A DNA stretch of 64,000 nt from Pseudarthrobacter sp. PS3-L1. GTDB lineage: Bacteria; Actinomycetota; Actinomycetes; Actinomycetales; Micrococcaceae. Numbering within the stretch: the first letter of the stretch is position 1; the number at the start of each line of letters is the position of its first letter. The notes beneath the pieces were generated by a model. That model was not told the DNA's origin and made no database searches. It was given only the letters and a program-made list of their open reading frames with translations. The stretch lies in contig NZ_JASISU010000001.1 in NCBI RefSeq assembly GCF_030063285.1, positions 434,001-498,000 of the forward strand, read 5' to 3'. The position numbers and the translations under genes were made by a program. Of this stretch, positions 45,565 to 54,764 are shown piece by piece.

Positions 45565-47076
45565 CTACCCTATGTGGATAACTTCGGTGGGGTCAGGAGA
45601 ATCCCCACCCGGGTCAACCGAATCGTGCAGCGCCTCGTCAGCTTGCCACGGAATCGTCACTGAGAGCGTGGCTCCACCGCCGGCAGTGTCTTGGACCTTG
45701 ACTGTGCCGCCGTGCGAGCCCACAATCGCTGCCACAATGGCCAGTCCCAGGCCGCTGCCACCGGTTTCCCGGGTACGTGAGGTATCCGCTCTGTAGAAAC
45801 GTTCGAAGACCTTGCGCGAATCTTCCCCTGAAATCCCGGGGCCGTGGTCCCGGACCTCAATAATGGAGGTTCGTTCGCCACCGGCGTTGGTTCCCGTGCC
45901 CACCGCCAGTTCAATGGGGGAGCCGTCAGGCGTGTAGCGCAGGGCGTTGCCCACCAGGTTTCCCACTACCTGGCGAAGTTTCGCCTCGTCTCCAAGGACT
46001 GGCGCAGGGCCTGGTTTCAGGGCGCCCTGGAGACCCACGAGCGTAACCTTTCTGCCCCGCGCGGTGGCCTGCGTGTCAACAACAGCGTCGTTGGCCAGGA
46101 GATGGAGGTCAACAGGCTTGTTCTGGAGTGGAAGTTGTTCGTCGATACGGGCCAGGAGGAGCAGGTCTTCCACCATGGAGCCCATGCGCTTGGCCTCGCT
46201 CTCGATCCGTCCCATGGCAGTGGCGACGTCCTCGTCCTCGGACAGCGCACCGTGGCGGTACAGCTCCGAGAAGCCGCGGATTGTTACCAGCGGGGTCCGC
46301 AGTTCATGGGAGGCATCGGCGGCGAACCGGCGCATGCGATCTTCCGATGCAGTACGGGCAGCAAAGGCGGACTCAATGTGGGAGAGCATCGCGTTAAGGG
46401 AACCGGCCAGCCGGCCAAGCTCCGTGTGGCCATTGGCGCCTTCGACACGGCGGGAGAGGTCCCCGGCGGCAATGGCGGCGGCTGTTTTTTCAACCCGTGA
46501 CAGCGGCTGGAACGCTCGCCGGACCGTCCACGTAGCAGCCATGATGGCCAATAGCAGCGTAGCGAGCCCAACAAGTGAGACAACCAGCCCTGCATGGCGG
46601 ACAACATCGTCCACGTTCGTCAGGGGAAGGCCGATCACGACGGCGGCATCAGGAGTGCCGTCGGTTGTTGCCAGGGAGACGTCAACAGCAACAACACGCC
46701 AGCTCTGCCCGTTGGTCCCATTTGCCATAAAGGGCACCCGCTCAAGGTCGAGGGCCTTCCCTACGGACATTGAATCTATGGCTGGCTTGATGTCCTTGTC
46801 GCCGGCAAGCGAGACAGTGCTTCCATCGGGCCTGAAAAGTACGAGGGAGTAATCGGTTGGCACCATGGGATTGGCCGCTTGGAGCTGGGAGAAATTACCC
46901 TGCCGTTCTGCGGTGGTTACTGCGGCCTTCAGTTTTGCGTCCACCTGCTCCACGAGGTAGCTGTGGAGCAGGGTCAAGGTGGTTGCGCCCGTGATGGTCA
47001 ACGAAACCGTCAGCAGGACAATAATGATCGCAACCAGCTGCGACATCAGGGACGCAGCTTTCCATTTCTGAACCAA
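45565..47076 (-). CDS. two-component sensor histidine kinase
   Basis: About 503 residues. The first membrane helix (LVAIIIVLLTVSLTITGATTL), an extracytoplasmic sensor of about 130 residues and a second helix (LVGLATLLLAIMAATWTV) come first. HAMP follows, then the HisKA site ASHELRTPLVTIRGFSELYRHG. HATPase motifs are present: N box NLVGNALRYTPD, G1 DHGPGISGED and G2 SGLGLAIV. The start is TTG 47076, two bases past the regulator stop, or ATG 47046. It is read with the upstream regulator as one unit. Architecture is close to the MprB/TcrY group of actinobacteria; the signal is unknown. Confidence 0.93.
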   Translation of the reverse strand: MVQKWKAASLMSQLVAIIIVLLTVSLTITGATTLTLLHSYLVEQVDAKLKAAVTTAERQGNFSQLQAANPMVPTDYSLVLFRPDGSTVSLAGDKDIKPAIDSMSVGKALDLERVPFMANGTNGQSWRVVAVDVSLATTDGTPDAAVVIGLPLTNVDDVVRHAGLVVSLVGLATLLLAIMAATWTVRRAFQPLSRVEKTAAAIAAGDLSRRVEGANGHTELGRLAGSLNAMLSHIESAFAARTASEDRMRRFAADASHELRTPLVTIRGFSELYRHGALSEDEDVATAMGRIESEAKRMGSMVEDLLLLARIDEQLPLQNKPVDLHLLANDAVVDTQATARGRKVTLVGLQGALKPGPAPVLGDEAKLRQVVGNLVGNALRYTPDGSPIELAVGTGTNAGGERTSIIEVRDHGPGISGEDSRKVFERFYRADTSRTRETGGSGLGLAIVAAIVGSHGGTVKVQDTAGGGATLSVTIPWQADEALHDSVDPGGDSPDPTEVIHIG

Positions 47077-47078
47077 GG

Positions 47079-47789
47079 TCAGCGTTTTTCCGCTGTCCGC
47101 AGCACGTAGCCAACCCCGCGCTTGGTCTGGATCAGCGCCGCTGCATCCGGATCGATGTCCACCTTGCGTCGGAGGTAGGAAATGTAGGACTCCACAATCG
47201 AGGCGTCGCCGTTGAAGTCGTATTCCCACACGTGGTCAAGGATCTGGGCCTTGGACAGGACACGGTTGGGATTGAGCATCAGGTAGCGCAGGAGTTTGAA
47301 CTCTGTGGGGGACAGCTCGATGACAGTGCCACCGCGACGGACCTCGTGGGCGTCGTCGTCGAGTTCAAGGTCGTCGACACGGATGATTGCCTCATCGTCG
47401 AGGAGTGGCTGGGTCCGGCGCAGCACGGCGCGGATACGGGCCACCACCTCATCCAGGCTGAAGGGTTTGGTGACGTAGTCGTCGCCGCCCACCGTCAGGC
47501 CAGTGACTTTGTCTTCGGTGTCATCCTTCGCGGTCAGGAACAGGACAGGAAAATGCTTCCCGGCGGCGCGGAGCTTCCGCGTGACGGTAAATCCATCCAT
47601 GTCAGGCAGCATGACATCCAGGACCGCGAGGTCTGGCGCATGTTCCTCAGCGGCTGCAAGCGCTTCACGTCCGTTGCTGGCAGAGACTACTTCGAAGCCG
47701 GCAAAGCGCAGGGAGGTGGAGAGCAGTTCGCGGATGTTGGGCTCGTCGTCGACAACCAGGAGCCGTGCCTCGGGGCCATTTTTCTTCAT
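47079..47789 (-). CDS. OmpR/PhoB-family response regulator
   Basis: A 236-residue protein. The receiver domain has the acidic pair VVDDEPN, phospho-acceptor Asp in LAVLDVMLPDMDGF, and the Thr and Lys of FLTAKDDT and YVTKPFSLDE. The winged-helix DNA-binding domain reads IELSPTEFKLLRYLMLNPNRVLSKAQILDHVW, ending in TKRGVGYVLR. ATG 47789 is the family start. It partners the kinase encoded immediately after it. Confidence 0.96.
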   Translation of the reverse strand: MKKNGPEARLLVVDDEPNIRELLSTSLRFAGFEVVSASNGREALAAAEEHAPDLAVLDVMLPDMDGFTVTRKLRAAGKHFPVLFLTAKDDTEDKVTGLTVGGDDYVTKPFSLDEVVARIRAVLRRTQPLLDDEAIIRVDDLELDDDAHEVRRGGTVIELSPTEFKLLRYLMLNPNRVLSKAQILDHVWEYDFNGDASIVESYISYLRRKVDIDPDAAALIQTKRGVGYVLRTAEKR

Positions 47790-47859
47790 ACGTCCATGAT
47801 GCTCCCAGTTTCTGGGAGTTCTCTGGAAGCTAGTTGTGTGTTCCTTGGGATACCGCCTG

Positions 47860-48360
47860 TTACCAGCCGAGTGTTCCTGGTTCTCCCTTGAACGGTCCCA
47901 CAACCCGATCGGTGATCCACCCGCCGTAGAAGCCGCCTGCCTGCGCCTTCACGCGCTCTCCGTCAACCTCGCACAGTTCCAGCCGGCCAGGGTAGACGGC
48001 CACTCGGTCCGCAAGAATTTCATACCCTGGTGTGGGGTTCGGGTAGAACCATGCGGCAGATTCCGCCGTAACCTCCCCACTGCGGAGGCTGAGGTACCCG
48101 GCGACCCCCTTGAACTCGCAGAAGCTGCTGCCGTCAGCGGGAACAAGTGTGTCTGCGACAAAATCGGATCGCAGCACGTAGTAGACAGGGGGGTGGCTGG
48201 TTTCGAGGACCCGGACGACGTCGGTGGTGTCCAGTATGGTGCGTCCGCCAAGGACCATACAAACCCTCTCGGTGACGTGGTCAACCGCAGGAGGCCGAGG
48301 GTAGTCCCAGACAGATTCCTGGCCGGAGAGTGGGCGGATGGGCTTGATGTCTCTGCGCAT
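47860..48360 (-). CDS. DUF427 protein
   Basis: A 166-residue DUF427 protein. The pattern VVRVLETSHPPVYYVLRSDF, then SSFCEFKGVAGYLSL, then AAWFYPNPTPGYEILADRVAVYPGRLE is the compact all-beta domain of this widespread family. No enzymatic function is settled. It lies 70 bases upstream of the response regulator on the same strand and may or may not share its promoter. Confidence 0.88.
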   Translation of the reverse strand: MRRDIKPIRPLSGQESVWDYPRPPAVDHVTERVCMVLGGRTILDTTDVVRVLETSHPPVYYVLRSDFVADTLVPADGSSFCEFKGVAGYLSLRSGEVTAESAAWFYPNPTPGYEILADRVAVYPGRLELCEVDGERVKAQAGGFYGGWITDRVVGPFKGEPGTLGW

Positions 48361-48472
48361 TGCTCAAGTCTGCACCCTCTCTAGCGGCCTTCAGGGCCGG
48401 GGAACCCTTTGTGGGCGCAGAACGTTAGCCGAAATCCCTATTCCCCCTTGTCGAACCCGGGTCTACAGTTGG

Positions 48473-48500
48473 GCCATCACGTTCCTCAGAGCGTGATGGC
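48473..48500. promoter_or_regulatory. perfect inverted repeat before the small protein/FHA pair
   Basis: GCCATCACG and CGTGATGGC form a perfect 9-bp inverted repeat with a 10-base spacer. It lies 46 bases upstream of the 84-residue gene. A TACAGT at 48464-48469 is a candidate -10, which would put the repeat at the start of the transcript. It could be an operator or a 5' stem-loop. Confidence 0.65.
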
Positions 48501-48546
48501 AGCAAGACAGGTTTCAGACAGCACCCATTGAAGAGGACTGACAATC

Positions 48547-48801
48547 ATGACTGAGAACACCACGGCAGGCGACTCCACAGCTGACCGCAGTATCCGCGAC
48601 TGGGCAGATCTCGCTGAAGAGATGTGGTCCTACCTGACGGGCAAGGGCGCAGCCATCAACTATGAATTCGTTGACATGAGCGTCGAGGTCCCCCGGGACA
48701 TCGGACCAGACGCGCCGCGGGCCACCTGGAAGCTCAACGGCAGCCTCCGGGTTACCACCACTGACAAGGATGCCGCAGGCTCCGACACGAACCGGGGGTG
48801 A
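48547..48801 (+). CDS. small acidic protein of unknown function
   Basis: An 84-residue acidic protein, not recognised as a known family. It begins with a Thr/Ser-rich tail. A helix (RDWADLAEEMWSYLTGKGAAI) follows and then a beta-rich end (NYEFVDMSVEVPRDI, TWKLNGSLRVTTTDK). The beta pattern resembles the start of the downstream FHA protein, suggesting related folds. The stop directly precedes the next ATG (TGAATG), so the two are translationally coupled. Confidence 0.75.
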   Translation: MTENTTAGDSTADRSIRDWADLAEEMWSYLTGKGAAINYEFVDMSVEVPRDIGPDAPRATWKLNGSLRVTTTDKDAAGSDTNRG

Positions 48802-49677
48802 ATGGCTGTGGGCAGATTCCGGCTGGACATGGATCTGGAGTTCTCGTTCACTGATGAGGAGGGCGCGCAGGCGCAGGGGACCGCTGTCGCGGCGGGCACC
48901 GAGGTAGTGATTTCCCTCGATGGACTGGGTGCTTTTAACGGTGGTGGGATGCCTTCCCTGGAGGAGGTCAGGACATTTGCTGGCGTCTTGGCCCTGCAGG
49001 GCCTGAGCATCTGCATTGAGGGTCCGGATGGCCGGATCATCAGCCTCGGTGACGTCAAGGCACCGGCTTCCCAGCGCCTCATTACGCGATCGCCGCACAT
49101 CAGGCTGGGCAAGCTCGGTGCCATGGCACCGCTCGTCAAGCTTGGTAGGAAGCAGTCGGGAGGGTTCTCCCTGTTGCCACCAACAACTCCATTCCCCGTG
49201 ATGCCGACTGTCCAGCGGAAGATTGTCCGACGGACCACCACTACCCATCACACCCGTGGCAGTGGACGCCCCAGGCTCATCTTTGTGCAGGACTCCGCCA
49301 CCTGGAACGGCCAGGTGCCCAGGGAGGTCACCCTGGACCGGGAGAGCATCAGGATAGGCAGCGGCAACGATATGGACGTCCAGTTGGCTGGACTGGAGCA
49401 ATTCCATGCCGAGATCGTCCACAATGAGGCCGATGAATACGTGCTGGTCCCGCATGGGACAGTTTCCGGCAGTGTCAGCGGCCCCGACGATTCGGTGCTG
49501 CGGACGGGTGCCCGGCTACAGATGGGGCAGTGGTGCCTGGCCTACTTCCGGGAGGAGTTCGCCGATCACGGCAGGCCCTTTGGTGGTCGGAGCGGCGGCG
49601 AGCTCGCGTTCCAGCGGACCCAGCACGACCCACGGACCGGAACTACCGAAAGGGACGGCTCGCAGGGCGTCTACTGA
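48802..49677 (+). CDS. FHA-domain protein with degenerate phosphopeptide site
   Basis: A 291-residue protein with no signal peptide or membrane helix. The first 160 residues form an unrecognised beta-rich domain (RFRLDMDLEFSFTDEEGAQ). A basic linker (VQRKIVRRTTTTHHTRGSGR) leads into an FHA-like domain at about 175-260. Where FHA domains have G-R and S-R/x-x-H to grip phosphothreonine, this has RIGSGNDMD and LEQFHAEI, so the Arg and Ser are replaced. Binding of an unphosphorylated partner is possible. It is coupled to the preceding small gene. Confidence 0.82.
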   Translation: MAVGRFRLDMDLEFSFTDEEGAQAQGTAVAAGTEVVISLDGLGAFNGGGMPSLEEVRTFAGVLALQGLSICIEGPDGRIISLGDVKAPASQRLITRSPHIRLGKLGAMAPLVKLGRKQSGGFSLLPPTTPFPVMPTVQRKIVRRTTTTHHTRGSGRPRLIFVQDSATWNGQVPREVTLDRESIRIGSGNDMDVQLAGLEQFHAEIVHNEADEYVLVPHGTVSGSVSGPDDSVLRTGARLQMGQWCLAYFREEFADHGRPFGGRSGGELAFQRTQHDPRTGTTERDGSQGVY

Positions 49678-49682
49678 TCAGG

Positions 49683-49714
49683 ACCCCGTGGGCAGCTCGT
49701 CCTGCCCACGGGGC
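49683..49714. terminator. bidirectional hairpin between the FHA and XPB-like genes
   Basis: CCCCGTGGGCAG (49684-49695) pairs perfectly with CTGCCCACGGGG (49702-49713) around a 6-base loop. It starts just after the FHA stop and lies 41 bases from the convergent helicase stop. No T-run is present. Confidence 0.85.
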
Positions 49715-49754
49715 CCGACACCTACTGACGGCCCGCTGGGGCAGCGGCGGTACC

Positions 49755-51416
49755 TCAGCCTTCCACGTGTTCCGCTGGGAGGTCACCGGCATCAAGGATC
49801 CGGTACGCATACCCCTGTTCGGCAAGGAAGCGCTGGCGGCGCGCGGCAAATTCCTGGTCCAGGGTATCCCGGGCCACCAAGGAGTAGAAGCGTGCCGCCC
49901 GGCCATCCTTTTTGGGACGCAGGAGCCGGCCCAGTCGCTGTGCTTCCTCCTGGCGGGAGCCGAACGAGCCGGACACCTGAATGGCTACCGAGGCTTCCGG
50001 TAGATCGATCGAGAAGTTGGCAACCTTGGAGACAACAAGCGTCTGCACCTCCCCGGCGCGAAAAGCTGCAAATAGCTGCTGGCGTACCTTGACGCTGGTA
50101 TTACCCTTGATCACGGGGGCCTGGAGACGTTCACCAATCTCGTCGAGCTGATCGATGTACTGGCCAATTACCAGCAATTGCTCGCCACGGTGCTGTGCCA
50201 CGAGCTGTTCAACCACGGTGGTCTTTGAGTCGGAGGTGGCGCAGAGCCGGTACTTGTCGGCGTCGTCCGCCATGGCGTAGGCCATGCGTTCATCCCCGGG
50301 CAATTCCACCCTTACCTCTACGCAGTCAGCTGGTGCAATGTAGCCCTGCGCTTCGATATCTTTCCACGGGGCGTCATAGCGCTTGGGCCCAATCAGGCTG
50401 AAGACCTCGCCTTCGCGGCCGTCTTCCCTGACAAGTGTTGCCGTCAGCCCCAGCCTGCGGCGCGCCTGCAGATCGGCGGTCATCCGGAATATGGGTGCAG
50501 GCAGCAGGTGGACCTCGTCGTAGATAATCAGGCCCCAATCGTTACCATCCACCAATTCCAGGTGCGGATAGATTCCGCCGCGCCGCGTGGTGATGACCTG
50601 GTAGGTGGCAATGGTGACGGGGCGGACTTCCTTGACGGAGCCTGAATATTCGCCGATCTCCTCTGCGGTGAGCGAGGTTCGCTTAAGCAGTTCGTCCTTC
50701 CACTGCCGGGCAGAAACAGTATTGGTAACCAGGATCAGCGTGGTGGTGGAGCTGGCAGCCATGGCGGCCGCACCCACCAGCGTTTTCCCCGCACCGCAGG
50801 GAAGCACGACGACGCCGCTGCCGCCGGCCCGAAAGTTGTCTGCTGCCAGCTGCTGGTATGGACGCAGTTTCCAGCCCGTCTCATTGAGCATGATGGGGTG
50901 TGGCGTCCCGTCGACGTACCCTGCCAGATCTTCCGCGGGCCAGCCAATCTTGAGCAGCAGCTGTTTGAGCTGCCCACGCTGCGATGAATGCACCACCACC
51001 GTCTCGCCGTCGATCCGGGGTCCCAGCAGCGGAGCGATCTTCTTGGCCCTGGAGACTTCCTCGAGGACCGGGTAGTCCGTGGTGCGAAGGACCAGCCCGT
51101 GTTGCGGATCCTGCTCCAGGCGCAGACGTCCGTAGCGGGACATGGTGTCAGCTATGTCGATCAACAGGGCATGCGGGACGGGGAACCGCGAGTACTTCAG
51201 GAGGGTATCAAGGACCTGTTCGGCGTCCAGCCCGGCGGCCCGTGCATTCCACAACCCCAGTGGCGTCAGCCGGTAGCTATGAACATGTTCCGGTGCCCGC
51301 TCCAGCTCGGCGAACGCTGCAATGGCGTGCCTGGCCTCCGTGGCAAGTTCGTGGTCGACTTCCAGGAGGACTGTCTTGTCACTCTGGACGATCAGTGGCC
51401 CGTCACTCATGCCCAC
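49755..51416 (-). CDS. XPB/ERCC3-like DNA repair helicase
   Basis: A 553-residue superfamily-2 helicase. It has an N-terminal damage-recognition-like region. Motif I is LPCGAGKTLVGAAAM, motif II (DEVH box) is LIIYDEVHLLPAP, and the RED-like and thumb region reads LGLTATLVREDGREGEVFSLIGPKRYD. In the second RecA lobe motif VI is FGSRQEEAQRLGRLLRPK. Bacterial XPB acts as a 3'-5' helicase. ATG 51410 or 51416 could be the start. The gene follows the large helicase-associated gene by 30 bases, an arrangement regular in actinobacteria. Confidence 0.95.
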   Translation of the reverse strand: MGMSDGPLIVQSDKTVLLEVDHELATEARHAIAAFAELERAPEHVHSYRLTPLGLWNARAAGLDAEQVLDTLLKYSRFPVPHALLIDIADTMSRYGRLRLEQDPQHGLVLRTTDYPVLEEVSRAKKIAPLLGPRIDGETVVVHSSQRGQLKQLLLKIGWPAEDLAGYVDGTPHPIMLNETGWKLRPYQQLAADNFRAGGSGVVVLPCGAGKTLVGAAAMAASSTTTLILVTNTVSARQWKDELLKRTSLTAEEIGEYSGSVKEVRPVTIATYQVITTRRGGIYPHLELVDGNDWGLIIYDEVHLLPAPIFRMTADLQARRRLGLTATLVREDGREGEVFSLIGPKRYDAPWKDIEAQGYIAPADCVEVRVELPGDERMAYAMADDADKYRLCATSDSKTTVVEQLVAQHRGEQLLVIGQYIDQLDEIGERLQAPVIKGNTSVKVRQQLFAAFRAGEVQTLVVSKVANFSIDLPEASVAIQVSGSFGSRQEEAQRLGRLLRPKKDGRAARFYSLVARDTLDQEFAARRQRFLAEQGYAYRILDAGDLPAEHVEG

Positions 51417-51446
51417 CGGCCCGGGGCTGCGCAGCGCAGATGGTTC

Positions 51447-53924
51447 TCATAGGTCGTGTTCCTCTGTTGCCTGGACGTCAATAATGCGATGGACGGAGAT
51501 AACCCGTTCCGTATCCCTGGCTGGATCGTGGACCCGGACACGGCCACCTCCGGCTGACAGGGGAACAACGCGTTCGCTGCTCTCGTTCCCGGCACTGTCG
51601 ACAACGTTCATGATCACAGCCCGGCCAAGCCGGATGGCCTGTGCCAGGCTTTCCAGCCCCAGGTGTGGAGCCGCCTCGCTGGCACTGTCCAACGACGGCT
51701 GTCCCGGCCCGCCGTGAACGGTTGCGGCTTCTCCTCGCAGCAGGGCGATCTGTGCAGTGATCTCGCCATCGGGCGGTGGCGCACCTGGGGGAGAATAGAC
51801 GGGCCGCACGCTTCCCGGCGCCGCTATGCTGCGGCGGACGCGGAGAAGCGCTGGCTGGGCGTCGTCGACGGCGGGGGAGACTCCCATGTCCCGCAGGGCC
51901 CTGGCAACCTCCCGAGGGGCTGTGGTGGAGACCAGCACAGTAGGTGCCAGCTGGACCACATGGATGCCAGCAGCTGGGGCAGCCGCAAGGATACGCTCCA
52001 GCGCACCTTCGTCTGAACTTTGGATGAAACTCGCGGCAGGTCCAACCTTCACCTGACCGTGCCGGGAAGCCGTGTCCGCAATGAGGTACTCAAGGGGCTG
52101 TGGAACCGCTGTTGCCGAATTCTCCTGGAGGAACCCGAGGATGGCGGTGGCGTCCAGCCCGGAATCGAGGGCCCGCCTGATGGTCGTGGCGGAGAACCTG
52201 AAGGTGGTTGCCGGACCCTGCCCTTCGGCGTCGGACATGAGTAGCAGCGTTGCAGCGATCCGGGGGGCCAGGTACCCCGGTGCGATGGCGGTGAGATCAG
52301 CCTGCAGCAGGACATGCTCAACCTCGGCCGGCAGGTGGTTCCCCAGGAGCGCCAAAGCATCCTGGTGGCGGTCGGTCGCAACGGCGCTTCCCAGCTGACT
52401 CAGGGCGCCAGAGCCCACCAGGCCCAGAAGTTCGGCTTCTGCCAGGACTCCACGGATCAGGGAACTGAACCTGCGGGACATCCGCGGCTGCGACCACTCT
52501 GCCCGCTCCATCACGGCTGCTGCGTCGACAACTGGCGCCGTACCATCGCCAGGATCCGCCTCGGTGCTGAGTTCCAACAGGACCTCCAGGATCCTGCGGC
52601 GGACCAACGGCGCATCGGGGCGCTGGGCCTCGGCCGAGAGCACGTTGACCTGTCCACCGGTGGCCCGGGAAACGTCCGCCGTGACGTGCCCTGCCACAGG
52701 CTGTCCCACAAGGGACGGGACCCGCTCGCTGGTAAGCCAGGCTGTTACCAGCCACAACCATTGCTCCTGGCGTGGCAGCGCAAGCCACTCAAGGTCAGGT
52801 GGCTGGATCCATGATGAGCTGTCGACATCCAGCCGCAGCAATCCAGCCAGCGCGGCGATCTCGGCCAGGACTGCGGTCTTGGCCGTATCCAGCCTGAGCG
52901 AATCGGCCAGCCGTTTCAGTTCGCGGACGCCGACTCCACCGCTGCGCAGGGTTGTCAGCGGATGCCGCTGGATCGATCCGAGGAGCTCGCCAATCAGGCG
53001 GAGGGTCTCGGCAACGGACCCCAATGCTGCGTTGCGGCGGAGCATGGCGCTGGTGGTGCCCAGTTGAGGGCGGGGCGGGTGAAGGGAAAAGTCTGTGATG
53101 ATCGCTCCGCCGCGGAGTGCCAGTCCTACACTGTGCGGCAGTTCCACATGGGATGCGTCCAGGGGGACCAGGAGGCCACGTGCCAGGAGCCAGTCGACGG
53201 GACCTGCAGGGGAGGATTGCGCCAGGGATGTCTTGCGCTGGGCCTTGGGAACCGCGCCCATCGCCCAGTGTCCGAATTTTGCCAGCAGTGCGGGCGTCCG
53301 GTCTGGCGCGTCGGCAAGGATTCGTTGCAGCGCCGCTGGTGAGGCGGTCCACTGTTGCAGCGCGAGGGCGGCTTCCATTGGGGTGGTGGCCGCATGCAGG
53401 TCCTGCCCTGCACTTCTGAGTTCACTGACCAGATCCACGGCATGCTGGGCGAAGGACGGCTGCAGGCGCACCAGTTCGGTGTAGCTCCGGCCAAGGCCCG
53501 CCGGATAGATCCCCAAGACGTCCTTCAGGCTGGCAACTGGCAGGTAGAACTTCTGCCGACCGGCTACCGTCCCGTGGGGCGGTTCTGCCCGATGGATCAG
53601 CGCAAGCGCCTGCAGGTTCGCCAGAAGTGGCTCCAACGCCACAAGCGTGGACCCGCTGATCAACTTCCGCAAGCCAGCGACGGATGCGCTGTGGCCGGTG
53701 TCAGTGTTGGTGCACAGGTGCAGCGTTTCCAGGACCTGCATTTCAGGACGGCTGAGTCGTTCCAGCGCACGCTGGACGCTGACCCTGGCGCTGGCCCGCG
53801 CTGCAAGGGTGGAAAAGTCGTGTGCTGCGGGGGCCATGAGGTCAGGGCGGGCGGCGAAGAGTTCACGCAGGGAATCGTCACTGCGGGCGGACAGTTCCTG
53901 GCCAAGTGCCTGGATCATCGACAT
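51447..53924 (-). CDS. helicase-associated protein (Helicase_C_3-type), XPB partner
   Basis: About 825 residues, starting MSMIQALGQELSARSDDSLRELFAARPDLMAP. It is a chain of winged-helix-like repeats (LERLSRPEMQVLETLHLC, RILADAPDRTPALLAKFGHWA). The C-terminal part (YLAPRIAATLLLMSDAEGQGPATTFRFS, and LEYLIADTASRHGQVKVGPAASFIQSSDEGALERIL) is the Helicase_C_3/XPB-associated domain. No ATPase motifs are seen. It is almost always encoded beside the XPB-like helicase, so a shared DNA-repair complex is inferred. The final 90 residues hold a WYL-like beta region (VIMNVVDSAGNESSERVVPL, then VISVHRIIDVQ). Confidence 0.85.
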   Translation of the reverse strand: MSMIQALGQELSARSDDSLRELFAARPDLMAPAAHDFSTLAARASARVSVQRALERLSRPEMQVLETLHLCTNTDTGHSASVAGLRKLISGSTLVALEPLLANLQALALIHRAEPPHGTVAGRQKFYLPVASLKDVLGIYPAGLGRSYTELVRLQPSFAQHAVDLVSELRSAGQDLHAATTPMEAALALQQWTASPAALQRILADAPDRTPALLAKFGHWAMGAVPKAQRKTSLAQSSPAGPVDWLLARGLLVPLDASHVELPHSVGLALRGGAIITDFSLHPPRPQLGTTSAMLRRNAALGSVAETLRLIGELLGSIQRHPLTTLRSGGVGVRELKRLADSLRLDTAKTAVLAEIAALAGLLRLDVDSSSWIQPPDLEWLALPRQEQWLWLVTAWLTSERVPSLVGQPVAGHVTADVSRATGGQVNVLSAEAQRPDAPLVRRRILEVLLELSTEADPGDGTAPVVDAAAVMERAEWSQPRMSRRFSSLIRGVLAEAELLGLVGSGALSQLGSAVATDRHQDALALLGNHLPAEVEHVLLQADLTAIAPGYLAPRIAATLLLMSDAEGQGPATTFRFSATTIRRALDSGLDATAILGFLQENSATAVPQPLEYLIADTASRHGQVKVGPAASFIQSSDEGALERILAAAPAAGIHVVQLAPTVLVSTTAPREVARALRDMGVSPAVDDAQPALLRVRRSIAAPGSVRPVYSPPGAPPPDGEITAQIALLRGEAATVHGGPGQPSLDSASEAAPHLGLESLAQAIRLGRAVIMNVVDSAGNESSERVVPLSAGGGRVRVHDPARDTERVISVHRIIDVQATEEHDL

Positions 53925-53934
53925 CAGCGGTGGC

Positions 53935-54168
53935 TCATGATCTTGGCCGGTTTCCAGCCCTACGGCGCCCCACCACAGCATCCACCACCAGGACCAGCAT
54001 GAGAAGGAAAGCAAGGGGCAGGCCGTAGAGGGCAGCCGAGGTGACCCAGACCGGAGCAGTGATATTCATGAACGCCAGCACCATGACGCTTCCCACTGCT
54101 GCCAGGGAAAGGACTGCCACCAGGGCGGCCACTGCGGTAAGTGGCCGCCTGCTCCGTGAAGGGATCAT
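53935..54168 (-). CDS. small two-helix membrane protein
   Basis: A 77-residue protein with two hydrophobic helices (AVAALVAVLSLAAVGSVMVLAF and LYGLPLAFLLMLVLVVDAVV). A basic start (MIPSRSRRP) and a basic end (GRRRAGNRPRS) put both termini inside. No family is recognised. It ends 10 bases before the helicase-associated gene on the same strand, so cotranscription is likely. No functional link to repair is evident. Confidence 0.7.
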   Translation of the reverse strand: MIPSRSRRPLTAVAALVAVLSLAAVGSVMVLAFMNITAPVWVTSAALYGLPLAFLLMLVLVVDAVVGRRRAGNRPRS

Positions 54169-54373
54169 GCAGGTAACGCTAACAGCCCCGCGACCGCTCG
54201 GACCGACGTCGACGGCGCTGTCTATTGCGGAAGAACATGGTCCGGCAGGATAACCTTGACCGAACAGACCAACACGGTCCGGGTGTCCAAGCCCTGAACC
54301 CGCCCAACGGAGCGGATGCGCAGTGGACTCAGGGACGTGTCTTGAACAGGACAGAACGAAGAAGGTTGATTAC

Positions 54374-54757
54374 GTGCCTACTGGCAAGGTCAAGTGGTAT
54401 GACAAGGACAAAGGTTTTGGATTCCTCGCGGGGGAGGACGGCCAGGAGGTCTTCCTGCCCAAGTCGTCGTTGCCCGACGGCCTGACGGACCTCAAGCCCG
54501 GAACACGGGTCGAGTTCGGCGTTGCCGACGGTCGCAAGGGAGCGCAGGCGCTGGGCCTTAGGGTGTTGGAAAAGACTCCCTCGCTGGCCAAAGCGAAGAG
54601 GACCGGCGCCCGCGACCTGGCGCCGCTAGTCCAGGATCTTGTATCAGTTCTGGATGATCTTTCCGGCACGCTTTCGGCCGGCAAATATCCGGAAGGTAAC
54701 AAGGGCAAGGCAATTGCCGCCGCACTGCGAAAAGTTGCCGACGAGCTGGACGCGTAG
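54374..54757 (+). CDS. cold-shock-domain protein with C-terminal extension
   Basis: A 127-residue protein. Residues 1-68 are a cold-shock domain: PTGKVKWYDKDKGFGFLAGED carries RNP1 (KGFGF). RNP2 is altered from VFVH to VFLP. GRKGAQALGLRVLE ends the domain. The remaining 60 residues form a helical tail (DLAPLVQDLVSVLDDLSGTLSAG) not present in the 67-residue CspA type. It binds single-stranded RNA/DNA. GTG 54374 is chosen because the domain starts right there. The DUF3027 gene follows after seven bases. Confidence 0.9.
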   Translation: MPTGKVKWYDKDKGFGFLAGEDGQEVFLPKSSLPDGLTDLKPGTRVEFGVADGRKGAQALGLRVLEKTPSLAKAKRTGARDLAPLVQDLVSVLDDLSGTLSAGKYPEGNKGKAIAAALRKVADELDA

Positions 54758-54764
54758 GTCTGCC

